Assembly (NCBI GenBank): GCA_030280995.1
Contig: JASXTE010000001.1
Coordinates: forward strand, 21,751,606-21,815,605
Direction: 5' to 3'
Origin: Hemileia vastatrix
Lineage: Eukaryota > Basidiomycota > Pucciniomycetes > Pucciniales > Zaghouaniaceae
Length of the DNA: 64,000 nucleotides
Shown piece after piece: positions 1-10,045 of the stretch (position 1 is the first letter of the stretch; every line of letters starts with the position of its first letter). Made by a program: the position numbers and the translations under genes. The notes under the pieces were generated by a model that was given only the letters and a program-made list of their open reading frames with translations, was not told the DNA's origin and searched no databases.

Positions 1-1830
1 CAGCTCTTATTTCTCTCCCCTCTCTCTCACAAACATGCCTCTCATTAGGCTATATTGATGACATCATATTTCTGGCTGCTAGCCAGCACTCAGATTGGGT
101 TGTAGACAAACTAGTGGCCCTTGGAGAAGAAGCCCTCTCATGGGGAAAAAAACACACCACTGTCTTTGACCAATACAAAACCTAATTTATCTTCCTCACA
201 AAAAGACAGCCCCTACTAAAAAACCCTCCCACTCTCTATTTTGACTCTCGCAACATCTCTCCCCCCTCTACCCTCAAATGGCTGGGGGTGCTCCTTGACC
301 CTACAGTATCATACAAAGCAAATGGTTCCAGCCTCTCTGCCACTGGTTTCCACGCAGTCTCCAGCATCCACTGACTGGCTTATTCTGGAGGGGGAATACC
401 ACTTCTCCAATAAAAAATTCTTATTTCATCACTAATCCACTCCTGCACAGATTACGCCGCTATTTTATGGCACAAACCAAAAAAAAGCATCAAGAACAAC
501 CTGTATGCTTCAGGTAGTAGATAAAAGAGCCATGAGAAGAAAATTGGGCTCCTTCTGTATCACCCCTGTATGTATTCTCCTTCATGACACTGCATCATTC
601 ACTTTCCAGCAATGTCTTGACTACACTATCTACAAGGCTTGGCTCTAATTACTTTCCATCCCACTGAGCAACCCCATGGTAAGATTAGTAAGAGATCTTG
701 CCTCCCTCCAGGATCCCAAATCTTACCAAAACCAACTACACATGCTCTCTCATCCCTTCCCCCCTCATCTCCCCCTCACTGGCCTTGACACAAAATGCCC
801 TCACCTGCTTCCACCATGGGCACCCCCTCTCTTTGTAGCAGACATTGGGTCCTGCAAAGACTCTGAAAAAATAGAAGTTCTTTCCTCTATTTCATTCTCT
901 CCCCTCTCATCCCACTTCATTTACACTAATGGCTCAAAGTCAACAGCATCTACATTTCTTCAGCCTATGATCCTAGTCTTAACTTCCCATTTGTCTCTCA
1001 TTTGGGAGATTCCCAATTATATACAGTATTTGAAGCTGTACTGATTGGCATTTTACTAGGTCTTCATCTCTTCCTAAACAACCCCCTTCACTACATTACA
1101 AACTCTCTTACCCTACTTGTTGACAACCAAGAAACAATCAAAAATATCACCATATCTCCCCTATCCACTCACAACACTGCTGATTTCCATACTATTACAC
1201 ATGTGGTGTCGCAACTGAAACATAAAAACCCACTCATTTCCCTTACCATAAGATGGTGTCCAGGATATTTGGGCATCTCAGGCAACAAAATAGCTGACTC
1301 ATTTGCAAACAGCTCCCACCCCCTAGAACCTGCAGCTGTCTCTGCCCTCTGCTTTTCCCCTTCTCCCCCATCTTCAGCCTCACTCAAATCTACCTTGTAA
1401 ATTCACTACAAATTTATCCTATTTACTGCCCCCAATTCTGACATCCTGAGAAAACTCAGAGGAAGATTTTCCCCTCTCACCATCTTCAAACTATTATCTG
1501 AGCTATCTGCACACAAGCTACAGTCTTCACTCAAGTTTTTTAAGGCCACTGTAATCTTAACAACTATCTTTCACATTCCAAAATTGTGGAATCACCAAAT
1601 TTTCCCAACTGTGACTCCAACAGCAAAGATACTCCCAAAAATCTCCTCCTCTTACGCCAAGCCCACTCAGATATCAGGCCTGCACTTATCCGCTCTGCCA
1701 CTAAACCCAAAATCCTTCTTAACACCTCTTCTCTACTTTCTCACTCTCCCATTATATTAGATGTTGCTAAATTTTTACTAAAAACAAAAAGATTTAAAAA
1801 TAACTTGCCACTCACATGTTGAATTCCCAG
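1..1830 (+). mobile_element. Decayed LINE (non-LTR retrotransposon), 3' part
   Basis: Remnant of a LINE reverse-transcriptase ORF running in from outside the window. Seen directly: the RT catalytic box GYIDDIIFLAA at 48-80, followed by a downstream RT block ending in STLKWLGVLLDP near 270-303 in the same frame, then SLIHSCTDYAAILWHKP near 425-475. An RNase H end follows at about 1080-1330, including RWCPGYLGISGNKIADSFA, the usual W-P-G-H-x-G-x-x-G-N-x-x-A-D site with H replaced by Y. At 1586-1822 there is a C-terminal segment with FPNCDSN, resembling the CCHC-like tail of fungal LINEs with the metal ligands partly lost. Frames change and stops interrupt it (for example TAA near 184), so it is inactive. 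The LINE assignment is firm; the exact clade is not resolved, and I saw no clear poly-A tail or target duplication. Confidence 0.8.
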
Positions 1831-2490
1831 ATTTTCTCTCCCTTTATATAGTTTCTGATCATTTCCCTGCTGTTCCTCTACTAGTAATCACACAGATGTA
1901 AATACTCATGTTTGAATGGTCCTTCATACCCCTTTTTGTGTGAGATTGTATGAAACTTTTTAAAAGAAAAACATGCACCATTTGAAATTTTGTGAAACTT
2001 GTTAAACATATCATTATAACCATAAATATATTAGGGGATGTCAAACATTACCATATATGCCTGGCGTACTTCAGTCTAAAAATTCCATTCCCAGAGGCTA
2101 TCATAAATGGCAGAATTGGGGCTAGACATGTCAAACATTTGGTCAAATACTTCCTATTCTCACACCATAACCCCAACCACAATTCAGCCCACCAATACAC
2201 ACATTCCCTCAATCCACTGTACATCAGACCCCTTTTCCCCCAACCCTACATCATCCTGGACTCCCGCTCAAATTTATATATTCATCATCACTGTAAGTTT
2301 TTCCGTTTCTTATCTTTTATCATCACCTTACCAATCTCATGTTTTTTTCTTTTTTCTATTTCAGTTTGTCTTTTATAACTAAATCTTTGTTAGGATTTCA
2401 CTTTTTAAACCATCAAAGTTTACCATGCACTAATTATATTTTATTCTCCATAGTTTTAATTCCACTATTCCTTTCCAAAAAACCATTGCT
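1831..2490. other. AT-rich intergenic stretch, no supported gene
   Basis: Short overlapping open frames occur here (for example 1992-2378) but show no family motif or codon pattern I can support. A possible splice-like stretch near 2296-2364 could belong to an upstream exon of the Myb/SANT-like pseudogene that follows, but I cannot prove it. Confidence 0.5.
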
Positions 2491-3752
2491 CAAAATTATA
2501 CTCAACTGACCAAGAGTGACCTTCAGATTGTGATCAATTGGTTTCAAACAAAATCAAATTTTTATGTCTGATTTGGCTGTGAAAAGTCTACACGTGTGGG
2601 ACACCCACCTGCCTCAAAAATCAGTGGGTACCAGAAAATGGCAATTGTACTAAAAAATTAAACAAAAGGTAAAATGGACTTAACAACCAATAAAATGAGG
2701 GATAAATTCAAAAATTATCATTCAAAATGCAAGAAAGTAAAAATGGCTTCTTCTTCTACTGGCTTTGGAGTATCAGAAGAAGATCAAAAAAATGGAATCA
2801 CCTCAATCACTGAAAAACTCTATTCCATGTGCACACTCTATCAACAGATGGATGATTTCTTTAGGAAAAGAGCTGATGTAAATCCTCTACACACTGATGA
2901 TTCTCAACTACTGGGTTCTGAAATTAACTAAGATTTAGACATGCTGATTTATCCAAAACTAAATACACAAGATTTAGAGAATACTCAAAACAATTATAAC
3001 CATGAGAAAGATGATGCAGTTTTTGTGAGTTTAAATGGCTTTTATCAAAAACCTCCCTCCAACTTTTACTACAATTTTTTTCTTTTTTGACCTAATAACA
3101 TCTATACCAATCATGAATCAGACCCCAGCTGGAGTGAATCAAGATATTTTTCATGAATATTTGGATGTTGTGAGCAGTGTAGAAGATGAGCCAATCAAAA
3201 CCCCAAACAGACTTAAAAGAAGAGATTTGACATCTTTCACAAGTAATCAATCAAGTTTGAAATTAGTCTTATCCACTTAAGGAGAAATTGTGTACAAAAA
3301 TGAAGAAGGTAAGGCTTATTTTATTTGCTTCATTTTTTTTATAATTTTTGTTTTTGACTTTTCTTTAATTTTTAATTAAAACTTGTTGTGTCAAAAGAAA
3401 TGGCCCAGATAGAAATTTTGAAAATGGAGTCTCAAGAGAAGTCTTCAATCTGAGAAATTGACCTTAAAGAAAAAAATAATTCTTTCACCTCCTCAAAAAG
3501 GATGAAAATTCTTTAGAAATTGAGAAATATTGTTTAAAGATGGAGATAAAGAACTCAAATCTTGAAAGGGAAGAAAATCTTATACTCAGAAATCAACAGC
3601 TTCAGATGGAAAGAGAAAAATTACAGTTTCAACATGAAAAATTAAATCAAAAAAGTGAAGAAAAAACTAGCAGAAAAAACTTGATGTTAGCATGTCTGAG
3701 TGCAGGCAAATCAACAGATGAAATCAAACAGTTGCTAGATTTACTTTATTAA
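2491..3752 (+). pseudogene. Broken Myb/SANT-like protein gene (multi-copy rust-type family)
   Basis: One frame from 2491 to 2931 reads as a SANT/Myb-like DNA-binding region: WFQTKSNFYV, then VGHPPASKISGYQKMA, then a second half MRDKFKNYHSKCKKVK followed by STGFGVSEEDQKNGIT and LYSMCTLYQQMDDFF. It is broken by TGA at 2569-2571, TAA at 2659-2661 and a terminal TAA at 2929-2931. Further pieces in another frame (3035-3280) and at 3540-3752 look like its C-terminal half; the last is a charged coiled coil ending in SAGKSTDEIKQLLDLLY. From memory, this layout (TGxG-x-x-EED-x-x-x-GI plus a closing coiled coil) is typical of a family expanded in rust fungi and related to the Myb/SANT proteins that accompany DNA transposons. 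Whether it was a transposon accessory or a host gene is open. Two stops plus at least one frameshift make it non-functional. Confidence 0.55.
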
Positions 3753-3979
3753 TTTAACATTTCATATGCTGACTTTACAAAGGTCTTTATTTTAATTTTT
3801 TTGATCAAAATTTGAAAATCTCTTAGAATCTTTCTTAAAAAAGGTGTTGAATTACATAATTAGTTTGTAGCTTATTTTTTCTTTCATAGTGGACATGCAA
3901 TTTATATGTATTCAACTTTCCCTGTGGGAAAAGGCCTTCAACTCATTCCCTTGAAACTTTTCCATATTGCATTTTGCAG

Positions 3980-4039
3980 CACATTTCATAACACATTTCA
4001 AAACACATTTCTGAACACATTTCATAACACATATCCTAA
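3980..4039. repeat. Five tandem copies of a 12-bp unit
   Basis: Consecutive 12-mers CACATTTCATAA, CACATTTCAAAA, CACATTTCTGAA, CACATTTCATAA and CACATATCCTAA. A short plus-strand open frame over it (3906-4106) encodes a matching TFHN/TFQN/TFLN repeat, but nothing else supports it as a gene. Confidence 0.8.
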
Positions 4040-4251
4040 TCATCATCCAATTCTCCTTCCAGATTCACCAACTCTCTTCTTCTTTACATCTTTTTCTGCC
4101 CATTGATCAAGGTATGTTTTTTTTTCACAGCTTCACATGTTCCTCATATTTCTCTTCAAGCCCCTTCCAAAACTTACCTAAGTTGAGTGCTACCTTGTCA
4201 TGCTTTTCTTTTTACTAATTTTTTTTGAAACTTTTTTTGGGGGGTTTTTGG

Positions 4252-4610
4252 CCAATTCGCTTTGGAAACAGTCCCAGAACAATTCTAGACTGTTTCAGAA
4301 TGTTTTTGATAAGTTTTTTTCTTTTTTCTTTTTTTGCCTTAGAAACATGCTAGCAGCATGCCCAGCACCTTTCCAAGTGTTTTACTAACGTTTTTTTTAC
4401 TCCAAATCACTTTGGAAAAAGTCGCAGAAGAGCTCTAGACTGTTTCCTAGCACTTTTGGTAAGTTTTTTTTTGCCTTGAAAACATGCTGGCAGCACGCTC
4501 AGCACATTTCTGAGTGTTTTACTAAGTTTTTTTTTTGCATTTTTTTCTTTACTCCAAATCACTTCAGAAACAGTCCCAGATGAACTCTAGACTGTCACCA
4601 CGGGAAATCA
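4252..4610. repeat. Diverged tandem repeat, about 150-bp period
   Basis: Three starts of the same unit at about 4252, 4402 and 4554, each beginning CCAAATCRCTTYRGAAA followed by a conserved CTAGACTG block about 25 bp on. The first two are followed by AAACATGCT-GCAGCA-GC-CAGCAC and by T-rich runs; the third is truncated near 4600. Diverged tandem duplication without coding content. Confidence 0.7.
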
Positions 4611-5494
4611 GGGGGTGAAATGCTAGCAGTTCCCTCTTTTTGAAACTTTCAGGAAGAGGTTGGGAAATCATTGGGGAAATGTTTTGAAAGAATTAGGAAA
4701 CTGTTTTTAAATTATATGAAAAAATTTTGAAAAAAAAGTTGGCCCTAAATTGAGCCTCGATTTATCCCTTCTTGAGCAGAGCTTTGGATTTAAGTTGAGC
4801 ATCAGTTGGAACAAATTTGAGCAATGGTTGAGCCACAACACTTAACATACCATAATATTCAATTTTATATATAGATCCATTTAATGTTGGGAGGTCAGGT
4901 TTGATATTAGTAGAAATATCTTAAATGACACATAGTACACTAGGTCTGGAATATTATTTCAATTATCAATTTTATTTCCACAAATATATAAAAAAGAGTA
5001 CTATTTAAGTCCTTTTTAAAAATTTTATTAATAAAAATATAACTCTGTAAAAATATTTGCACATAGTTTTAAATTTTCTAGACAAAAGTTGATATTGAGC
5101 CCTTATCAATAGAAATTTCTCATTGTTCCTTGGAATAAAAAAGTATAAGACAATGTTCAAAAAATTTAATGTAGGAGAAAAAATATATATTTTTTTTATA
5201 AGGGGAAAAAATAGTAATGTATTTTTTAAAAAATTTACACTATTAAAGAAACTAATTTTAATATATTGGCACAAAACTTAGGCTCTAAAATAATGCACTT
5301 TTTTTAATTATTTATCTGTATTTAGTTATTATTAAAATGTGAGTCAACATTAATTATTAACATACATGAAAAATTCAATTTTGAATATTCATCTAATATT
5401 ATATATATTCTCTACTTTATTCTCTTTCAAAACTTTGCTCTCACCCTCTCTTTCTTTAAACTACCACCATCACCATAAAATTCATTTAATTAAA
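4611..5494. other. AT-rich non-coding stretch upstream of the SNF2 pseudogene
   Basis: Very A+T-rich, no supported ORF. A minus-strand frame at 5005-5274 is low-complexity K/F/N/I sequence of the kind chance produces in AT-rich DNA. The last ~130 bp should contain the promoter and 5' leader of the following SNF2-type gene. Confidence 0.5.
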
Positions 5495-7924
5495 ATGTCA
5501 AATTTAAGATGCATTGGACAATTCTCTATAAATTTTAAACCTATTTTTCCAAAAGAAAGATCTGTATTTGATGAAGTATCCACTCCATTTATTATGCAAC
5601 GAGGAAGATCTTTAGTTCATGTTTTTGGATTATTCAAAGAAGGAGAAGAAAAACCTATTGGTGATCTTTCTAACGAACAGAGCAGCCAAATTGGACAACT
5701 ACTTGGAGAAATTGGATCTGGAACTCAAATTTTAACTGAGGAAAGGGCTTTAAATCCCCAAATACCTTATTATTTTTTCTCTTACTTGGTTCTACTATTA
5801 AAGAGGCAGTATAGAATTTGTGGCCTCCTTTTTTGTTTGACTGATTTTATTAGTCAGGCTAAAGAAGTATTTCTAAATGCTCAAATGGATTTGACACCAA
5901 TTCCACACTACAATCCAACCGTCTTCTTCAATATTCCTCATTCTTGTATTCACACAACTTCTGAAATTTCTGGGACAAGGGATAATCAAATGGCAAATCT
6001 ATCTATACGTGGTATTAAAACAACTCTGAAAATGAATCAGATTCAAGCTATCAATTTTATGATAGACAATGAAAATAACTTATCCAAAAAGTTAGAAAAC
6101 CTGTGGAGGCATGCAGACAAAAGCTGGCTGAGAGTAGGTTTTAATAATTATTATGAACAATTTCTTGAAGAAAAGCTATCCTCTGCAGGAATTGGTTCAA
6201 TTCTAGCTGATGATATGGGCTTGGGAAAGACCCTCTCAACTCTTGGCCTAATTACTGCAACTCAAAGTGAAGCCAGACGATTCCAACTCTTGGGTGGTGG
6301 ACAAGAGAAAGATAGGACATCAGCAACTCTCATCATTTGCCCACTTGCAACATTATCAAACTGGGTCAATGAAATAAGAATTCACTTTGAAGATAATGCA
6401 CTACCTTTCAAGGTTCTTTATGGGAAGGATTCAAAGAAAATTAATTTTGAGGAGCTTCAGAACCACCTAGTTGTTTTGACTACCTATGAGACAGCAAGTC
6501 CATCTTCTTCAAAGAAAACTCCTCAACCTATTCCGCCAGTAACTCATAAACTCATTTGGTACAGAATAATTTTAGATGAGGCTCAGTAAGCATACATTTG
6601 AATTACTAATAATTTTGAACAGAATATTATAAAAGCTGATGAAATGTTTAACATAATTTAAAAGTTTAATTAAGAATCCCCAGTCGCACAAGAATCAGAA
6701 TATATTGGCCTTGGAGGCTGAGTATCGACTATGCTTGACAGGGACACCACTTCAGAACCAGACAACTGATCTTCAAAGCCTTATATCATTCCTCAGAATC
6801 AAAAGATTGCAAGAAAACTGTTTGTGGATTAATTTTCTTATGAATGGCTTAAACAGAGGAAGCTCTAGCTCAATAAAATTGATAAATACTTTCATGAATG
6901 TAATATGCCTGCGGAGGACAAAAGAAGCAATCTTATCACTTCCTCAAAAAATTGAGCAAGGAATATCTGTAGAATTATCAGAACCTTGGCACTCAAAACT
7001 TACGAAGCTTCAAGAACGTTTTTCTGAGTATTATGGGCCTTCTTGAAACACCAACCTCCATTGGGACTCAGCTGAATTTCTCCAAGAACTGTCAATTTTA
7101 TGGCAATTTTGTAACCACTCTGTCTACGAAAACCCAGATCAACCTCCAACATTTCCTTTCACATGGAAACATTCAGCAAAGATTATACATCTAATCAGTC
7201 ATTTAGAAATTTTCTTAAGGGGATAACGGGGGATAATTTGTCCCAAGGCTGTTATATTTTCAGAATATGCGGACTTTTTGGAAATGTAAGGAATTCTATT
7301 AGTTATCTCAATAACTTATTTTTAGCTTAAACAACATTTCAATATTCTATCCATTGAAACAGTATAAAAAAGGCTTTAGATGACCATGGAATTAGCTACA
7401 CAGAGCTTGTAGGAAAGTTGAGCATGAAAAAAAGGGATGAAAATCTGGACAAATTCAAAAATGATGAAAGATGTCAAGTTTTGCTTGGTACAATCAAGGC
7501 TGCAGGAGTTGGAATAGACTTGAGGTGTGCACAAAATGTATATATAATGGTAAGTCAAAGAGTCTTATATTGAAATAGAAAAGGTTGAAAAGAGAATTTG
7601 TTTAAAATATTGAAACAGGAGCCTAATTGGAATCCAGCAGTTGAACAGCAAGCAGTTGATTGTCTGTATAGAATGGGCCAACAAAATGAAGCTCATGTAC
7701 TCAAGTATTTTGTAAGCAGAAGTATTGAATTCAGCATTTATAAGATACAAAGAAAAAAGATTGAGCTATCAATGTATGTGAAATTTTCTTTATATAAAGT
7801 TGCATCATAGCTAAAAATATTTACCTGTTCTAATTTTTTAAGGTTAAGTGTCCCAAGCATTGGAAATGAGGAATATGAGTCTGCTAGATTATTGATTAGG
7901 GAATTCATCAATAACTCACATTAG
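5495..7924 (+). pseudogene. SNF2-family ATPase/helicase gene with two in-frame stops
   Basis: Five exons reconstruct cleanly: 5495-6585, 6665-7285, 7363-7549, 7619-7773 and 7843-7924; the sum is 2,136 nt, exactly 712 codons. All introns are GT-AG and 69-79 bp. SNF2 motifs appear in order: ADDMGLGKT (Walker A, near 6206), LIICPLATLSNW, the DEAH box split by intron 1 and continuing LIKNPQSHKNQ, LCLTGTPLQNQTTDLQ, then CLRRTKEAI, FCNHSVYE, PKAVIFSEYADFLE, GTIKAAGVGIDLRCAQNV and EPNWNPAVEQQAVDCLYRMG. These proteins use ATP to move along or remodel chromatin or stalled DNA. I saw no RING finger between the two lobes, so a Rad5/Rad16 name is not justified. TGA at 7044-7046 and TAA at 7224-7226 interrupt exon 2, with no frameshift anywhere. 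The start at 5495 is preferred over the in-frame ATG at 5366 because the extra 43 residues are low-complexity. It ends tail-to-tail with the next gene, overlapping by 17 bp. Confidence 0.85.
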
Positions 7925-9055
7925 AATTTGAAATTTGTTCAAGTATGTAGGAAATGTTTATTGGGGCTTGACAATTAAGAAGTCTTAATTGTTGAGGATT
8001 AAGAGAAGCGAGATATAATGAAGAATAGCAGTCACTTGGCAAACCCCTGGGGACTGGAAAAGAATTAAAGTGAGTCTTGATTGAGGATACCAAATTTAAT
8101 CTATCATATAATTCCAAGTTCTTAAGTATTTCTCCTGAATAAGAGGAAGATTCTCGGAATTTGAATGTGTTTCTGGTCGAGATTTTGTGCAAGTCTTGAG
8201 AATTCTTCAGATCTCCATGGCAATAAAATCCGCTTAAAAGAACCTTCATCATCAATTTTGGTGTCTGAGCAACATTTTACGTTTTTGAAAAGATTCTCAT
8301 AGGCTTCACCACTTGGAAGTTGTTTAAGAAGGTGAGTTTGGTTAAAAGAATTCTGAAAAAGATTGTCAAATTTATATAAGCTTGTGTAAAAAAAAGATAA
8401 AAATATTAGTTCTTACTTTCTTTTTTATTTTATATTTATACTTTCTTATTTTAACTATTTCACAGAAACTATCAGAATCTTTTCCGAGTTGTCATTTATC
8501 AGCATAACCTATAAAACAGCGGTGAAGAAAACCCATTTGATTTAGGTAGGAAATATGAGTAGAGTCCATTGAATAAGAAACCAAATAATTATTTTCCAAA
8601 GCTTTATCCCAGTGCTTAATAATAATTTTTGCCAAAACTTGATTCCACTCGTGAAACCAATCAAGATTCCAAGCAAACATTTTTCCAGGAAAGTTGCATT
8701 GAAGAAGAAAGTAGATAAAAGCATTGTGGAATATAGCAGGGATTTTTTCAGAAACACGGTAATTTCATTCAGGATATGGCAAATTAATATCAATGTTGAG
8801 AGAGCTTATATTTAACAATGAAAACCTATGTAGTTGCTCTTCGGTGGGGTTCAGCTTCCATTCATTAGACTGAGGTGAAATATTCAAAAGCACACAACAG
8901 AAATTGTAAATAGACCTGCAAAAATGAGAAGTTGATTGAGGGAGTATCTCATTGAATCTTTTATTTAGTACACGGGTATTAGTAGGTATTTTTCCCTGAG
9001 GAAAATAAGAACAACTAGAGCTCATCATATACGTTATGAAAAGCAAAATGAACAA
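7908..9055 (-). pseudogene. Broken gene of a probable rust-specific multi-copy family
   Basis: On the minus strand from 9055 the frame reads GKIPTNTRVLNKRFNEILPQ, SHFCRSIYNFCC, then after a TGA at 8765-8767 continues in the same frame with IPAIFHNAFIYFLLQCNFPGK, EWNQVLAKIIIKHWDKALEN and FLHRCFIGYADK. A probable intron ends at 8353 (TTTTTCAG on the minus strand), and the next exon begins NSFNQTHLL and carries LPWRSEEFSRLAQNLDQKHI. A frameshift between about 8160 and 8100 then leads into VPRGLPSDCYSSLYLASLNP and ends at 7908. The order of these blocks fits my recollection of an uncharacterised protein family repeated many times in rust genomes; function unknown. The N-terminus is probably truncated. 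It converges on the SNF2 pseudogene, sharing 17 bp at the 3' ends. Confidence 0.55.
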
Positions 9056-10045
9056 AAATATAAAATTTTGAAAGGATATGGCAACAAAAACACTACTATA
9101 ATAAATTTTTTATTTTGAAAATAGTTAATAATGAAGAGTTGAGTGGACGGACAGATGAGCTTTCTCATGAATATCTTTCTCTATAAAATATGGATATCTA
9201 TGTATGTTCATAATTAATTCAAAAGGAAATAACTCAGCTGTAATAGAAAATTATTGCATGATAAACGGGTAAAAATATAATGCAGAATCATTTTGATTTT
9301 CCAACTTATTTTGATAATATTTTAATGCAAATAATGACCTTATTTGAGCTTGTTGATTGTGCTGACAAACATATTTTAAAAATTTATATTAGCAACTTAT
9401 TGGTATGTATATATTTTATTTACCAAGATTACTCGGAAACCATACCAATTTTTCAGAGTTTGGAATAAGCAGCTTAATGTAAAAATTCTGTTTTATGGAT
9501 TCTGGAACCTTTACTTTGATGACCTCTTAGATTTGAAAATTTTAAAATAATATATTTTAAATTTTTTTATATCTTATAGTGATTATTAGTGAAAACCTTT
9601 CTGTTACTTGGCAGAATTTTATTAATTCAGCTGATTGCAGAAAAAAAAAACGGCAACACTTAAATAACTTTATTATTATAAATTAAATGGTATTATTTTG
9701 ATTCAAGTTATATCATAGTTTCTCCTATATTTAAAAATGCGATCAATTTGTATTCTCTTATAGTATTATGCTTTGTGCAAAATAAGCTGTTTGATAAACA
9801 TTTATGCAACATTGTAAAATGTAGCAAGTCTGAAACATTTTGCTGATGCACAGTATGGATACCTACTTAATGCATGGTTGATCTGCACGAAACAAACATT
9901 CAAAGAAATCCATGGTAACCAACTTGTTGATAAACTTCTTGAGACTTAAAAATTAGCTTATTTTAGTAAGTGCTTCACAATAAATAAATAGTTTGTTCAA
10001 TTGCTACCATCCAGTAACATATTTCTTATATCCAGAAGTCTTAAA
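9056..10045. other. AT-rich spacer before the Tnp2 gene
   Basis: About 1 kb of A+T-rich DNA with no supported gene; the small frame at 9280-9468 has no motif. It should hold the 5' end of the Tnp2-type element, but I could not find a convincing CACTA-like terminus here. CACTACTATAATAAA at 9090 has no matching inverted copy that I could see downstream. Confidence 0.4.

Noticed and set aside
5366..5494. N-terminal extension of the SNF2 protein from the ATG at 5366
   Set aside because: The extra residues are low-complexity and include HHHH from CCACCATCACCATCA-like DNA; the ATG at 5495 gives a more natural start.
8765..9055. Secreted effector with signal peptide (MFILLFITYMMSSSCSYF)
   Set aside because: The hydrophobic start is probably intron or flank translated by chance; the following GKIPTNTRVLNKRFNEILPQ block belongs inside a longer broken family member that continues past the stop at 8765.
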